Positions 15,720-23,552 of a DNA stretch of 41,787 bases are shown here, in pieces. The position numbers and the translations under genes are program-made. Every line of letters begins with the position of its first letter. Position 1 is the stretch's first letter. The stretch spans positions 1 to 41,787 of the forward strand of contig JAIQFA010000042.1 of NCBI GenBank assembly GCA_020073525.1, given 5' to 3'. The notes beneath the pieces were generated by a model, which saw only the letters and a program-made list of their open reading frames with translations, searched no databases and was not told where the DNA came from. Source of the stretch: Terriglobia bacterium (GTDB lineage Bacteria; Acidobacteriota; Terriglobia; Terriglobales; Acidobacteriaceae).

Positions 15720-17507
15720 CTACCAGCCTACCTTCTTGCCTTTATTCTGCTCGTCCAGCCACTGCTTCAAGGGGGCGAAATATTCTAGTAGGGCTCCGGC
15801 GTCGGTTTGGCGTTCGCCGGTCAGGGCTTCTAGTGCTTCGGGCCAGGGTTTACTTTGGCCTATGGCTAGCATCTTGTTGAACTTCGCGCCGGCTTCCTTC
15901 GATCCATAAAAAGTACAGCGGTTGAGCGGGCCTTTGTAGCCAGACTCGCGGCAGAGGGCGCGGTAGAACTGGAACTCCAGAATGTGCGCCAGGAAATACC
16001 GGGTGTAGGGCACGTTCGCCGCTACGTGATACTTTGCTCCAGGATCGAAATCGGCTTCACTGCGCGCCACCGGAGGCGCTACTCCCTGATATTTCAAACG
16101 CAGAGCCCACCACGACTTGTTGTAATCGGCGGGCGCGATTTCTCCGGAGAATACTTTCCAACGCCACTGGTCGATCATCAGTCCAAAGGGAAGGAAGGCT
16201 ACGCGGTCTAGCGCTTGTTTGAGTAGTTCGGGAATATCGTTGCTGGCTTGCGGCACGTTCTCGAGGAGTCCAACCTTGTGCAGGTATTCGGGCGTGATGG
16301 CCAGCGCTATGGCGTCGCCAATGGCTTCGTGGAAGCCGTCGTTGGCTCCGTTCTTAAACAGGAAGGGCTGATCTTTGTAGGCGCGCTGGTAGAAGTTGTG
16401 TCCTAGTTCGTGGTGGATGGTGACGAAATCGGTGCCGCGCACCTGGATGCACATCTTCACGCGGAGATCGTCGAGGTTGTCGAGGTCCCAGGCGCTGGCG
16501 TGGCAGACTACGTCGCGGTCGGCGGGCTTGGTGAAGAGCGACCGCTGCCAGAAAGTCTCCGGCAGCGGCGCGAAGCCCATCGACGTGAAGAAGCCTTCGC
16601 CGTATTTCACCATTCCTTTCGGGTCCAGATTCTTCTTTTTCAGGAGTTCGGTGAGGTTGACTCCGCCCTTGTCTTCTTGCACTCCGAGCAGATCGTAGAT
16701 GTTGCCCCACTCCTGCGCCCAGGGGTTGCCGAGCAGATGGGCGGGGATTGGACCGTCGGGCGGCACGAGGTTGGGGCCGTATTTTTCTGCCAGCTTCCAA
16801 CGGACGTAGGTGTGTAGCGAGAGATAAAGCGGTTTCACCTGGTTCCACAGACGCTCGAGGTCGGCGGAAAATTCCTCGGGCTTCATGTCGTAGCCGGCAC
16901 GCCACAGGGCGCCGGTGTCTTTGAATCCAATTTCTCGGGCGCCTTGGTTGGAGAGATCGACGAACCGGGAATAGCGCTGGCGCATGGGCGGGGCAATCGC
17001 GTGCCATCCCGTCCAAACTTCTTTAAGTTCTTCCGGATTGCGGTTGGTGGACATCAGCTTCTCGATGGCCGTGATGTCCAGACACTCGCCGGTCTTGCGG
17101 CAGTACTTGCCCTTACCGTAGTCGGCATCGAGCGACACGCCGATTTCGGTCATTTCGCGGCGCAGGGCGGCATCTTTCGGTGCGGGCGCGGTGAGCGAGA
17201 GCTTCAGCAGCATGAATTTACGCGAGAGATCGGGTGGCAGCTTAAGGCCCTCAAAACGTTTGGCCTGCTCAACCAATTGAGTCGTAACGGCGGTGACCTG
17301 ATCAATCGCGTCGGCGGCCATGGCCTGGGTGTCGTCAGTGATGAAATTCTCCTGGACCCAGGAGGCGCGGTTTACCTTGACACTTAGATCGGCTAGCTGG
17401 GTCTCAGCCTTATCCATGAACTCCTGGGCTTCGGCGACGGTGGGGGCGGTGGTTTGAGCGTATGCACTCATGGCAAGAAGTAAGAATACGAGAGATAGAG
17501 ACCTCAT
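15720..17507 (-). CDS. M2 family peptidyl-dipeptidase (ACE-like)
   Basis: A zinc metallopeptidase of the angiotensin-converting-enzyme family, removing C-terminal dipeptides. ATG 17507 is preceded by GGAGGTGTC and gives 595 residues with a signal peptide (MRSLSLVFLLLAMSAYAQ). Catalytic HELGH is at 366-370 with the third zinc ligand in NDGFHEAIGD (E394). Upstream motifs such as WAQEWGNIYDLL and the chloride-site-like C-terminal region fit the single-domain bacterial enzymes. Probably periplasmic or lipid-free exported. A three-hairpin element lies in its leader. Confidence 0.94.
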   Translation of the reverse strand: MRSLSLVFLLLAMSAYAQTTAPTVAEAQEFMDKAETQLADLSVKVNRASWVQENFITDDTQAMAADAIDQVTAVTTQLVEQAKRFEGLKLPPDLSRKFMLLKLSLTAPAPKDAALRREMTEIGVSLDADYGKGKYCRKTGECLDITAIEKLMSTNRNPEELKEVWTGWHAIAPPMRQRYSRFVDLSNQGAREIGFKDTGALWRAGYDMKPEEFSADLERLWNQVKPLYLSLHTYVRWKLAEKYGPNLVPPDGPIPAHLLGNPWAQEWGNIYDLLGVQEDKGGVNLTELLKKKNLDPKGMVKYGEGFFTSMGFAPLPETFWQRSLFTKPADRDVVCHASAWDLDNLDDLRVKMCIQVRGTDFVTIHHELGHNFYQRAYKDQPFLFKNGANDGFHEAIGDAIALAITPEYLHKVGLLENVPQASNDIPELLKQALDRVAFLPFGLMIDQWRWKVFSGEIAPADYNKSWWALRLKYQGVAPPVARSEADFDPGAKYHVAANVPYTRYFLAHILEFQFYRALCRESGYKGPLNRCTFYGSKEAGAKFNKMLAIGQSKPWPEALEALTGERQTDAGALLEYFAPLKQWLDEQNKGKKVGW

Positions 17508-17591
17508 GACACCTCCGAGCAAACTAGTGATTATGACGGATGAGGGAGGATATTGTCAGCGACGCGGGTCAATTGGACTCGCCTGGTCGTA

Positions 17592-17678
17592 CCGTCCCTA
17601 GCGGGACTCTGGTCGTCACACTTCGCCTTCCCGGCACTTACGTGCCGGGCTTTCCCGTGCCGCCGCTTCGCGGCTGGA
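17592..17678. repeat. Three-hairpin element, copy D2
   Basis: GTCCC-tagc-GGGAC, then CCCGGCAC-TTAC-GTGCCGGG, then CCGC-ttc-GCGG. It lies in the leader of the M2 peptidase gene (minus strand), same orientation as the other three copies. Confidence 0.8.
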
Positions 17679-17695
17679 TCGACAAGACGATCCAC

Positions 17696-17775
17696 TTTCC
17701 TTTTGCCGCTTGGGGTTTTGCGATGCAGACACGGCTTTCCTTTTGCCGCTTGGGGTTTTGCGACGCAGACACGGC
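17696..17775. repeat. 40-bp direct tandem repeat, two copies
   Basis: Unit 1 (17696-17735) and unit 2 (17736-17775) are identical except for one T/C change near the unit's end. The unit begins TTTCCTTTTGCCGCTTGGGG and resembles the third-hairpin end of the neighbouring D element, from which it may derive. Confidence 0.85.
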
Positions 17776-17780
17776 TGTCC

Positions 17781-18626
17781 TTACGTGGTTCTGGGTGCGG
17801 AATGCAGGGCTTCGATTGCAGCTTTCACTTTGGCCGACACCTCGTCGGTGTCGCGCAGGGTCAAACTGGCTGTGGGAATTTTTTTACCAATCCGCATCTC
17901 CAGCGGCTGGCACTTGATGTGGTAGGTGTTCATCGGGAGCAGGTCGAAGGTGTCGACGAGCGCGATCGGCACGATATCGGCTTGCGCCTTGATGGCGAGA
18001 AAGAATGCGCCTGGCAGAAAAGGTTGGATGTTTCCGTCCCGCGTGCGGCCGCCTTCGGGAAAGATGACCAACGGCACGCCGTTGCGCAGGCTCCTCAGCG
18101 CCGACTTGATGGAGCCGATGGAAGCGGCCGGGTTCTGCTGGTTGATGCAGACTTGTCCCGAGCGCCGCAGATGCCAACCAATGAATGGGTAGGCGAGCAA
18201 TTCACTTTTGAAAATGATGCGGAATTGGAATGGCAAGTGGACGTAGAGAATCGGAATGTCGAGCGCCGAGGCATGCGTGACCGCGTAAACCCGGGGCTTG
18301 GAATTGTTGAACGTGTCCTTCTCCACGCCTGTAATTTTCACCGGCGACAGGATCGTCTTCAGGATGAGCCACGACCAGAGGCAGGCGAGATTGTGCTGGA
18401 TGCGACCGCTGCGATCGAAGAGCGAGGAGAGCAGAGAGAGCGTGCCCAGAATGATCGTGTAGAGCCAGATCAGCGGGGAAAGGATGAAATAGGAGCGCAG
18501 GCGGCTGAGCCAGCCATGGCGGGATGGGCGGACGAATGCGTCCGCCCCTACGTGGCCGGAGAAGCCTTCGGAGCGTAGTTCCGCTCCCTTTTTTTCCGGC
18601 TGCTCGACTGTAGCGATTCTGTTCAA
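17781..18626 (-). CDS. plsC: 1-acyl-sn-glycerol-3-phosphate acyltransferase
   Basis: PlsC acylates lysophosphatidic acid to phosphatidic acid at the membrane. The family motifs are present in modified form: VTHASALDIPILY (usual HxxxxD is H-A-S-A-L-D), then FKSELLAYPFIGWHLRRSG, FPEGGRTRDGNIQPFLPGAFFLAIKA and IVPIAL. A hydrophobic N-terminal helix (FILSPLIWLYTIILGTLSLL) anchors it. The start is doubtful. TTG 18626, with AAGGA upstream, gives 281 residues, but the first 40 codons run through a REP repeat (18525-18588), so the N-terminus has been altered or the real start is inside. The TAA stop lies in a CTTACG repeat end. Confidence 0.88.
   Translation of the reverse strand: MNRIATVEQPEKKGAELRSEGFSGHVGADAFVRPSRHGWLSRLRSYFILSPLIWLYTIILGTLSLLSSLFDRSGRIQHNLACLWSWLILKTILSPVKITGVEKDTFNNSKPRVYAVTHASALDIPILYVHLPFQFRIIFKSELLAYPFIGWHLRRSGQVCINQQNPAASIGSIKSALRSLRNGVPLVIFPEGGRTRDGNIQPFLPGAFFLAIKAQADIVPIALVDTFDLLPMNTYHIKCQPLEMRIGKKIPTASLTLRDTDEVSAKVKAAIEALHSAPRTT
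18525..18588. repeat. REP palindromes inside the 5' end of plsC (R13)
   Basis: GGGCGGACgaatGCGTCCGCCC-CTACG followed by a GGAGCgtaGTTCCGCTCC stem. Read in the plsC frame it encodes roughly GAELRSEGFSGHVGADAFVRPS. Confidence 0.75.
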
Positions 18627-18644
18627 GATTCCTTGTCTAAAATC

Positions 18645-18671
18645 ACGGGGCAAAGCCCCGTCACCACACAC
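18645..18671. repeat. REP-type hairpin (R14) between folC and plsC
   Basis: CGGGGcaaaGCCCCG followed by TCACCACACA. It lies between the folC stop and the plsC start. Confidence 0.65.
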
Positions 18672-18677
18672 ACGTGC

Positions 18678-20054
18678 TTAGATGCGAATACCGAGATTTC
18701 GCATCGCTTCTCCTACGATGTAAATTGAGCCGGTAATGACGACCAGGCGATTTGCGCCAGCTACTCTCCGCGCTTGCTTCAGGGCCGAACTTACATCCTC
18801 GGCTTCTTCAATATCAGTGTCAGCGGCTACCCGCGCGGCCGCCTGGCGAATCTCTTCCGTGGTCGCCGCGCGCGGGTTGTTGGCGTGGGTCACGATGACG
18901 CGGCCGGCGATGGGAAACAGAATCTCGGTAATTTCCTGCACTGCTTTGTCGCGCATCACACCAAAAACCATGGTGATTTCGCGCGCGTTCTCCGGGGCTT
19001 GGTAGGCCGCTGAAAGTGTCGAGCGCAACGCCCAGGCTCCGGCTGGGTTGTGCGCTACATCGAGTACATACTCGGGATTGTCTCCTGCTGAGGGCACCAC
19101 CTGGAAACGGCCCGGCCAGTGCGTCTCGCGGATGCCTTCTGCGATCGTCTCCGGGGTGATTTGTGTGACGCCTTGGTTGTGCAACTCTTCCGCCGCGGCG
19201 ATTGCCAGTGCGAGGTTGCGGAGTTGGTGGCGCCCCGCCAGTGGAGAGTCGACCATGATTCTCGTGCCCATCACTTCCAGTGGATAACGACTGCGGATGG
19301 CTGCCTGGGGGCCGTCGCTGCTCAAGCTGCTGGCGCTTCCCGGCGACACTGGCGGCACATACGGCACGGCGTTCACCGCGCGCGCGCCCGCATCGAGGAT
19401 TGCGTTTCCGATTACGTCGTTGGCTTCGGGCAATTGCGGCAGGGTTACCACAACGCCGCCGGGGCGGATGATCCCGGCTTTCTCGCGCGCAATCTCTCCG
19501 ACGGTTTCGCCGAGATACTTTTGATGATCGAGCGAGATGTCGGTGATGATGCTGAGGCGCGGTTCCACCACATTGGTCGCGTCCAAACGCCCGCCCATGC
19601 CGACCTCAAGCACAACCATGTCGGGGCGGCTGCGGGCGAAATATTCAAAGGCCATCGCCGTCAGCATCTCGAAAAAGCTGGGATGCCAGGGCAGATCGCT
19701 TTCCGAAACCAAGCGCTCGGCGGTGCGTCCGACTACATCGTGGAGCATCGCGAAATCGTCGTCGCCGATGGGCTTGCCCTCGAGGCGAATCCGTTCGTTA
19801 ATGCGAACCAGATGCGGCGAAGTGTAGAGTCCGGTCTTGAGGCCGGAAGCTTGCAGGATGGATGCCAGGGTGGCTCCGGTCGAACCCTTGCCGTTGGTTC
19901 CGGCGATCAGAACGGTGGGAAAGCGACGCTCCGGATGGCCCAGCGCGGCGAGCAGCACCTGCATGTGCGCGAGATCGAACTTGTGCGACGGCGTCTGCGC
20001 CAGTTCGTGGCCCAACGCGTACATCTGCGCGACTGCGGTTTCGTAGTTAGCCAT
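18678..20054 (-). CDS. folC: Folylpolyglutamate synthase / dihydrofolate synthase
   Basis: FolC joins glutamate to dihydropteroate and extends the polyglutamate tail of folates. The 458-residue protein has the Mur-ligase-like P-loop AGTNGKGSTGA (51-61), GLYTSPHLVRINERIRLEGKPI, the VLEVGMGGRLDATNVV motif, DHQKYLGETVGEIAREKAGI and the C-terminal VLDVAHNPAGA. Length and order are normal. The ATG follows directly on a type-F repeat (CTGAGAGCTGATGGCTG) and has no obvious Shine-Dalgarno. It is co-directional with accD upstream, a common pairing. Confidence 0.97.
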   Translation of the reverse strand: MANYETAVAQMYALGHELAQTPSHKFDLAHMQVLLAALGHPERRFPTVLIAGTNGKGSTGATLASILQASGLKTGLYTSPHLVRINERIRLEGKPIGDDDFAMLHDVVGRTAERLVSESDLPWHPSFFEMLTAMAFEYFARSRPDMVVLEVGMGGRLDATNVVEPRLSIITDISLDHQKYLGETVGEIAREKAGIIRPGGVVVTLPQLPEANDVIGNAILDAGARAVNAVPYVPPVSPGSASSLSSDGPQAAIRSRYPLEVMGTRIMVDSPLAGRHQLRNLALAIAAAEELHNQGVTQITPETIAEGIRETHWPGRFQVVPSAGDNPEYVLDVAHNPAGAWALRSTLSAAYQAPENAREITMVFGVMRDKAVQEITEILFPIAGRVIVTHANNPRAATTEEIRQAAARVAADTDIEEAEDVSSALKQARRVAGANRLVVITGSIYIVGEAMRNLGIRI

Positions 20055-20079
20055 CAGCCATCAGCTCTCAGTCATCAGG
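20050..20079. repeat. Type-F 'tcagc' repeat at the folC start
   Basis: CCATCAGCCATCAGCTCTCA and following bases consist of degenerate 7-base TCAGCYN units. Similar tracts lie at 20219, 21107 and 30177. Confidence 0.65.
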
Positions 20080-20218
20080 TTACCAGTTTCAACCTTTCGC
20101 TTTGGGGCCATCCAGAAAACCGCAGTCAAGGGTACAAACCATGACCTGAGCAGGGAATAGCGCAAGCTGACAGGTACTCCAAATCTTGTCTGTGGGCGCG
20201 AGGGCGGTGGCTTTGCTG

Positions 20219-20250
20219 CTGAGGGCTGATGGCTGAGAGCTGACGGCTGT
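20219..20250. repeat. Type-F repeat after accD
   Basis: GAGGGCTGATGGCTGAGAGC then TGACGGCTG, the reverse complement of the type-F unit seen at 21107 and 30177, so accD is bracketed by opposite copies. Confidence 0.65.
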
Positions 20251-20252
20251 TC

Positions 20253-21101
20253 CTACGCTGCCTGCACCATGAAATCCAGCGCTCGCGCTATGTACGCCTT
20301 CAAATCTTTCCGCGCAACGACGGCGTCTAGCATCCCGTGCTCCAAAAGAAATTCAGAGCGCTGGAAGCCTGGCGGCAGTTTCTGCCGGATTGTCTGCTCA
20401 ATCACTCTGGGGCCGGCGAAACCGATCAGGGCGCCGGGTTCGGCGATGTTGAGATCGCCCAGCATGGCAAACGATGCAGTCACACCGCCCGTGGTGGGAT
20501 CGGTCAGAACCGAAATGTACGGAACCTTCGCCGCGTCCAGGCGCGCCAGCGCGGCGGAGATCTTGGCCAGTTGCATCAGGCTGATCACGCCTTCCATCAT
20601 GCGCGCGCCACCCGATGCCGACACGATGATGATCGGGGTCCGCGTTTCGATCGCCTTCTCAATCGCGCGCGTAATGACCTCGCCGACCACGGCTCCCATG
20701 CTGCCGCCGATAAACGAGTATTCCATCGAGCTCACGATTACCGGGCGGCCGTTCAGCTTGCCACGCGCGTTAATGATCGCGTCTTTCAGGCCCGTGTCGG
20801 CTTTCGCCTGCTTCAGGCGCGAGGAGTAAGCCTTCAGGTCGACAAATTTCAACGGGTCGGTAGAGGAGAGATTGCTGTCGAATATTTCGTATTGATTGTC
20901 GTCGAGAAGCTGGGCGAGGCGGGAGCGGGCGTCGATGCGGAAGTGTTTATCGCACTTCGGACAGACGTTGAGATTGTCTTCGAGGTCCTTTTTCCAGATA
21001 ATCTGGCGGCAGTTGTCACACTTTACCCAGAGGCCCTCGGTACGCACTTTCTTCTCGCCCGAAGTGTCCAACTCGCCGGATTGTCGTTTGAACCAAGTCA
21101 T
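20253..21101 (-). CDS. accD: Acetyl-CoA carboxylase carboxyltransferase, beta subunit
   Basis: AccD with AccA moves the carboxyl group from biotin to acetyl-CoA, giving malonyl-CoA for fatty-acid synthesis. The 282-residue protein opens with the zinc ribbon CDNC...CPKC (C28, C31, C47, C50). The crotonase-like core follows, with SSMEYSFIGGSMGAVVGE, SASGGARMMEG, the acyl-CoA-binding TTGGVTASFAMLGD and IAEPGALIGFAGPRVIEQT. Normal length and start. accA is not in the window. Type-F repeats flank the gene on both sides. Confidence 0.98.
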   Translation of the reverse strand: MTWFKRQSGELDTSGEKKVRTEGLWVKCDNCRQIIWKKDLEDNLNVCPKCDKHFRIDARSRLAQLLDDNQYEIFDSNLSSTDPLKFVDLKAYSSRLKQAKADTGLKDAIINARGKLNGRPVIVSSMEYSFIGGSMGAVVGEVITRAIEKAIETRTPIIIVSASGGARMMEGVISLMQLAKISAALARLDAAKVPYISVLTDPTTGGVTASFAMLGDLNIAEPGALIGFAGPRVIEQTIRQKLPPGFQRSEFLLEHGMLDAVVARKDLKAYIARALDFMVQAA

Positions 21102-21106
21102 AAGGC

Positions 21107-21140
21107 AGCTCTCAGCCCTCAGCCGTCAGCTCTCAGCTAA
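21107..21140. repeat. Type-F repeat upstream of accD
   Basis: Tandem TCAGCYC units (CTCTCAGCCCTCAGCCGTCA and on) ending TCAGCTAAACCC. The same ending occurs in the copy at 30177-30212. Confidence 0.65.
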
Positions 21141-21176
21141 ACCCGCACGGGCCAAGTCCGTACTGAGAACTGAGGA

Positions 21177-21713
21177 CTAGTACTCGATGCCCCGCTGCGC
21201 CATTACGCCCTTCTCATAAGCGTGCTTTATCTGGCGCATTTCGGTTACGGTGTCGGCTAGCTCGATAATTGTCGGATGCGCGTTCCTTCCGGTCAAGATC
21301 ACGTGCACCATTTCCGGCTTCTGTTTCAGGGACTCGGCCACCTTCGCCGGGTCGAGCATGCCGTAACTGATGGCGTAATTGATTTCATCGAGCACCACCA
21401 GGTCCCATTCGCCGGATTGGATTGCCTTCTCGGCTTCGGTCCAAGCCTCCTCGACCATCCGCACATCTTCAGGGTCGGGCTTCTCGGCGCCGACTTTCAC
21501 GAAGCCGCGGCCCATCTGCTTCATAACGAACTTGTCGCCGAAGGCTTTCACCGCGTCGAGTTCGCCGTAATGCCACGAGCCTTTCAGAAATTGCAGCATG
21601 AGGACGCGCATCCCCTGCCCGACCGCCCGCAACGCGGTTCCCATGGCAGCGGTGGTTTTCCCTTTACCGGGGCCGGTATTCACGATGATGAGACCACGGC
21701 GGAGATCCGACAT
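21177..21713 (-). CDS. cobO: Corrinoid adenosyltransferase CobO/BtuR
   Basis: It transfers the adenosyl group of ATP to cob(I)alamin or cob(I)yrinic acid diamide, making the coenzyme form. The 178-residue protein has the P-loop NTGPGKGKTTAAMG (12-25), LMLQFLKGSWHYGE, the LVVLDEINYAISYGML motif and the C-terminal LTGRNAHPTIIELADTVTEM, all typical of the CobA/CobO/BtuR family. Full length. No other cobalamin genes are near, so it may serve salvage; this is inference. Confidence 0.96.
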   Translation of the reverse strand: MSDLRRGLIIVNTGPGKGKTTAAMGTALRAVGQGMRVLMLQFLKGSWHYGELDAVKAFGDKFVMKQMGRGFVKVGAEKPDPEDVRMVEEAWTEAEKAIQSGEWDLVVLDEINYAISYGMLDPAKVAESLKQKPEMVHVILTGRNAHPTIIELADTVTEMRQIKHAYEKGVMAQRGIEY

Positions 21714-21841
21714 AAGGCGGAATCTGTAATTGTACGCGGACAGGAATGTCCATGCTACATGCCGCTATGTTGGAGTGATCTAAAGGGAAAGGCGGACGGT
21801 TGGGCTTCCGTCCGCCTCGAGTCAAACGGGGAATAGATCTT

Positions 21842-22009
21842 CTAGGGCATTTCGACGACTCGTGGCAGCTTTGACGGGGCTTCGCCATTGGCAGCGCCCG
21901 GATCCTCAGCGCCCAGCAAGCGGGCTGCGATCCGCAGAGCGTCCATTTCCTTGCGGACACGAATCAGCTCTTGCTCTTTCGTTCGTAGTACTTCGTACGG
22001 ATTTTTCAT
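21842..22009 (-). CDS. Small coiled-coil hypothetical protein, 55 residues
   Basis: ATG 22009 opens a 55-codon frame ending in TAG at 21842. The product begins MKNPYEVLRTKEQELIRVRK and continues EMDALRIAARLLGAED, with heptad-like spacing of Leu/Ile/Val that suggests a short coiled coil, then a Pro/Ala tail ending LPRVVEMP. GGTGAGGCCCTCCCCTA lies upstream. It sits between rlmH and cobO in the same direction. I recall similar 'YEVLR-KE-EL-RV-KE' short proteins from acidobacteria but cannot name a function. Confidence 0.7.
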   Translation of the reverse strand: MKNPYEVLRTKEQELIRVRKEMDALRIAARLLGAEDPGAANGEAPSKLPRVVEMP

Positions 22010-22168
22010 TAGGGGAGGGCCTCACCATAAAAATTCAGACTTGATTCGCCTGTTCACCATACAGTAAGCCACTTTTGCGTTGCTGGGAAGTTGCCAGAGG
22101 TCCATCTGGTTGGGGAGTTGAATCTTGGGACGATGCGGCTGACTGGTCCCTGCCCCGTTACCACAAAG

Positions 22169-22615
22169 TTAATGTCCCAAATGATAGGGATGATTCTTGA
22201 GAATGGTGAAGGCACGGTAGAGCTGCTCGAGCAAGACCACGCGCGCCAGCTCGTGAGGCAGCGTCATCTTTCCCAGGGACAAGATAAATGCGGATTGGCG
22301 CCGGGCTTCTTCACTGAAACCGTCGCTGCCGCCAATGGCGAACAACAGCGGGATCGCGTTCACTTGCTCGCGCTCCAAGAACTGAGCCAGTTCCTCCGAG
22401 GAAAGCTGCTTCCCCCGCGAATCGAGGACGACCAATTTGTACCGCTCCTTGGTTTGCTGACGCTCTCTCTTCGCCAGCGACAAAATTGCGGCTTCGTCTT
22501 TTAGCGCCAAGCCAGCAACCTCGGCATAGCGCGAGATGCGTTTCAAATACTCTTCGGTCAAAGCCTCGATGGCCGCCTCTTTCGTCTTCCCGATCCATGC
22601 CACTTTGATCTTCAT
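22169..22615 (-). CDS. rlmH: 23S rRNA (pseudouridine-1915-N3)-methyltransferase RlmH
   Basis: RlmH is a SPOUT-class methyltransferase that modifies pseudouridine 1915 in 23S rRNA helix 69. The 148-residue protein has LVVLDSRGKQLSSEELAQFL, the knotted SAM site LLFAIGGSDGFSEE, the LSLGKMTLPHELARVVLLEQLYRAFTIL helix and the near-invariant C-terminal NHPYHLGH. Its place downstream of nadD and rsfS, with one methyltransferase gene between, matches a widespread ribosome-maturation cluster. Confidence 0.97.
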   Translation of the reverse strand: MKIKVAWIGKTKEAAIEALTEEYLKRISRYAEVAGLALKDEAAILSLAKRERQQTKERYKLVVLDSRGKQLSSEELAQFLEREQVNAIPLLFAIGGSDGFSEEARRQSAFILSLGKMTLPHELARVVLLEQLYRAFTILKNHPYHLGH

Positions 22616-22680
22616 GGGCCCCAGCCCCTAAAGGGGCATCCGAGTGTGGAGAACTTGCGGCATCGCTAAAGCGATGCCCT
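22616..22680. repeat. Type-E palindromes upstream of rlmH
   Basis: CCCCTaaAGGGG and GGCATCGCTaaAGCGATGCC hairpins each have the central TAAA seen in the type-E unit at 1813. They lie in the short gap before the rlmH start. Confidence 0.6.
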
Positions 22681-22717
22681 GATACGAAGCACTAGCTTTA
22701 CGCAGCCGTTCTGACAG

Positions 22718-23551
22718 TCAGGCTTTTCCCGACGCCAGAACCACGTGGGCGCCGAATCGGATCTCATCTCCCACGCGGTAGCGCTCGATGGCCGCCTTGG
22801 CCTCAGCGCGGATTGCAGGCCAGTCTTCCGCCGGAACCCGTTCCAGCATGGGACGGAACGGTGCTGAAACGGCGCAGGCGTATTCGAAAACCTCTTCTGC
22901 GTCTCCCGGCCATGTCCAAGGCAAGTCTTGAATCGAGTCCTCCACCTCGTGAAATCCCGCGGCGCTCAGCACCTCTGAGAGAGAGCCCGCGGCGGAGAAT
23001 CGAAATAGATCGGAACCTCCCGGTTGAAGCATGGGCCCACCCACATGCCGATGCACAATCTTCATCGTGGTTTGCCAGTATGGCTGTTCCATCGGACCCC
23101 AAGCAGCAAAACAGGCACGGGCCCCCGGCTTCAGCAGGCGGCGTAGTTCCGCCAGGGCTCGGCCGGGATCGCTGAAAAACATCACGCCAAAGCGGCAGGT
23201 TGCAAGATCGAAGCTTCGGTCAGAAAACGGAAGCTGGTGCGCGTCCGCCTGCTGGATCGTGAAGTTTGAGAGTCTTTTGTTGCGGGCGCGCTCGGCAGCA
23301 ATGCTGAGCAGATCGGAACTCTGATCCACCGCCGTTACCGAACCCTGGGGACCAACGCGCCGCGCGAGAGTGATTCCCGGTTCGCCGGTCCCGCTAGCCA
23401 GATCGACTACGTGCATGCCGTGCGATGGGCGCGAGTATTCAACCAAAGCTTCTGTGACTGCGCTGCCCAGCACCGCCGATTTTGCCTTCCACTTTTCTGC
23501 GGCTACCAGGCGGTAGGAGGAACTCCACGGGGCTGGATTGGACGCGGACAC
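22718..23551 (-). CDS. Class I SAM-dependent methyltransferase (UbiE-like)
   Basis: Methylates an unknown small molecule. From the GTG at 23551 the product is 277 residues. The Rossmann motif I VVDLASGTGEPGITLARRVG (about 50-70) is followed by VTAVDQSSDLL, QQADAHQLPFSDRSFDLATCRFGVMFF and LAELRRLLKPGARACFAAWG, a UbiE/COQ5-type layout. The GTG starts one base past the rsfS stop codon, which suggests translational coupling; the longer frame to 23620 overlaps rsfS and is less likely. Substrate cannot be told. Confidence 0.88.
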   Translation of the reverse strand: MSASNPAPWSSSYRLVAAEKWKAKSAVLGSAVTEALVEYSRPSHGMHVVDLASGTGEPGITLARRVGPQGSVTAVDQSSDLLSIAAERARNKRLSNFTIQQADAHQLPFSDRSFDLATCRFGVMFFSDPGRALAELRRLLKPGARACFAAWGPMEQPYWQTTMKIVHRHVGGPMLQPGGSDLFRFSAAGSLSEVLSAAGFHEVEDSIQDLPWTWPGDAEEVFEYACAVSAPFRPMLERVPAEDWPAIRAEAKAAIERYRVGDEIRFGAHVVLASGKA

Positions 23552-23552
23552 T

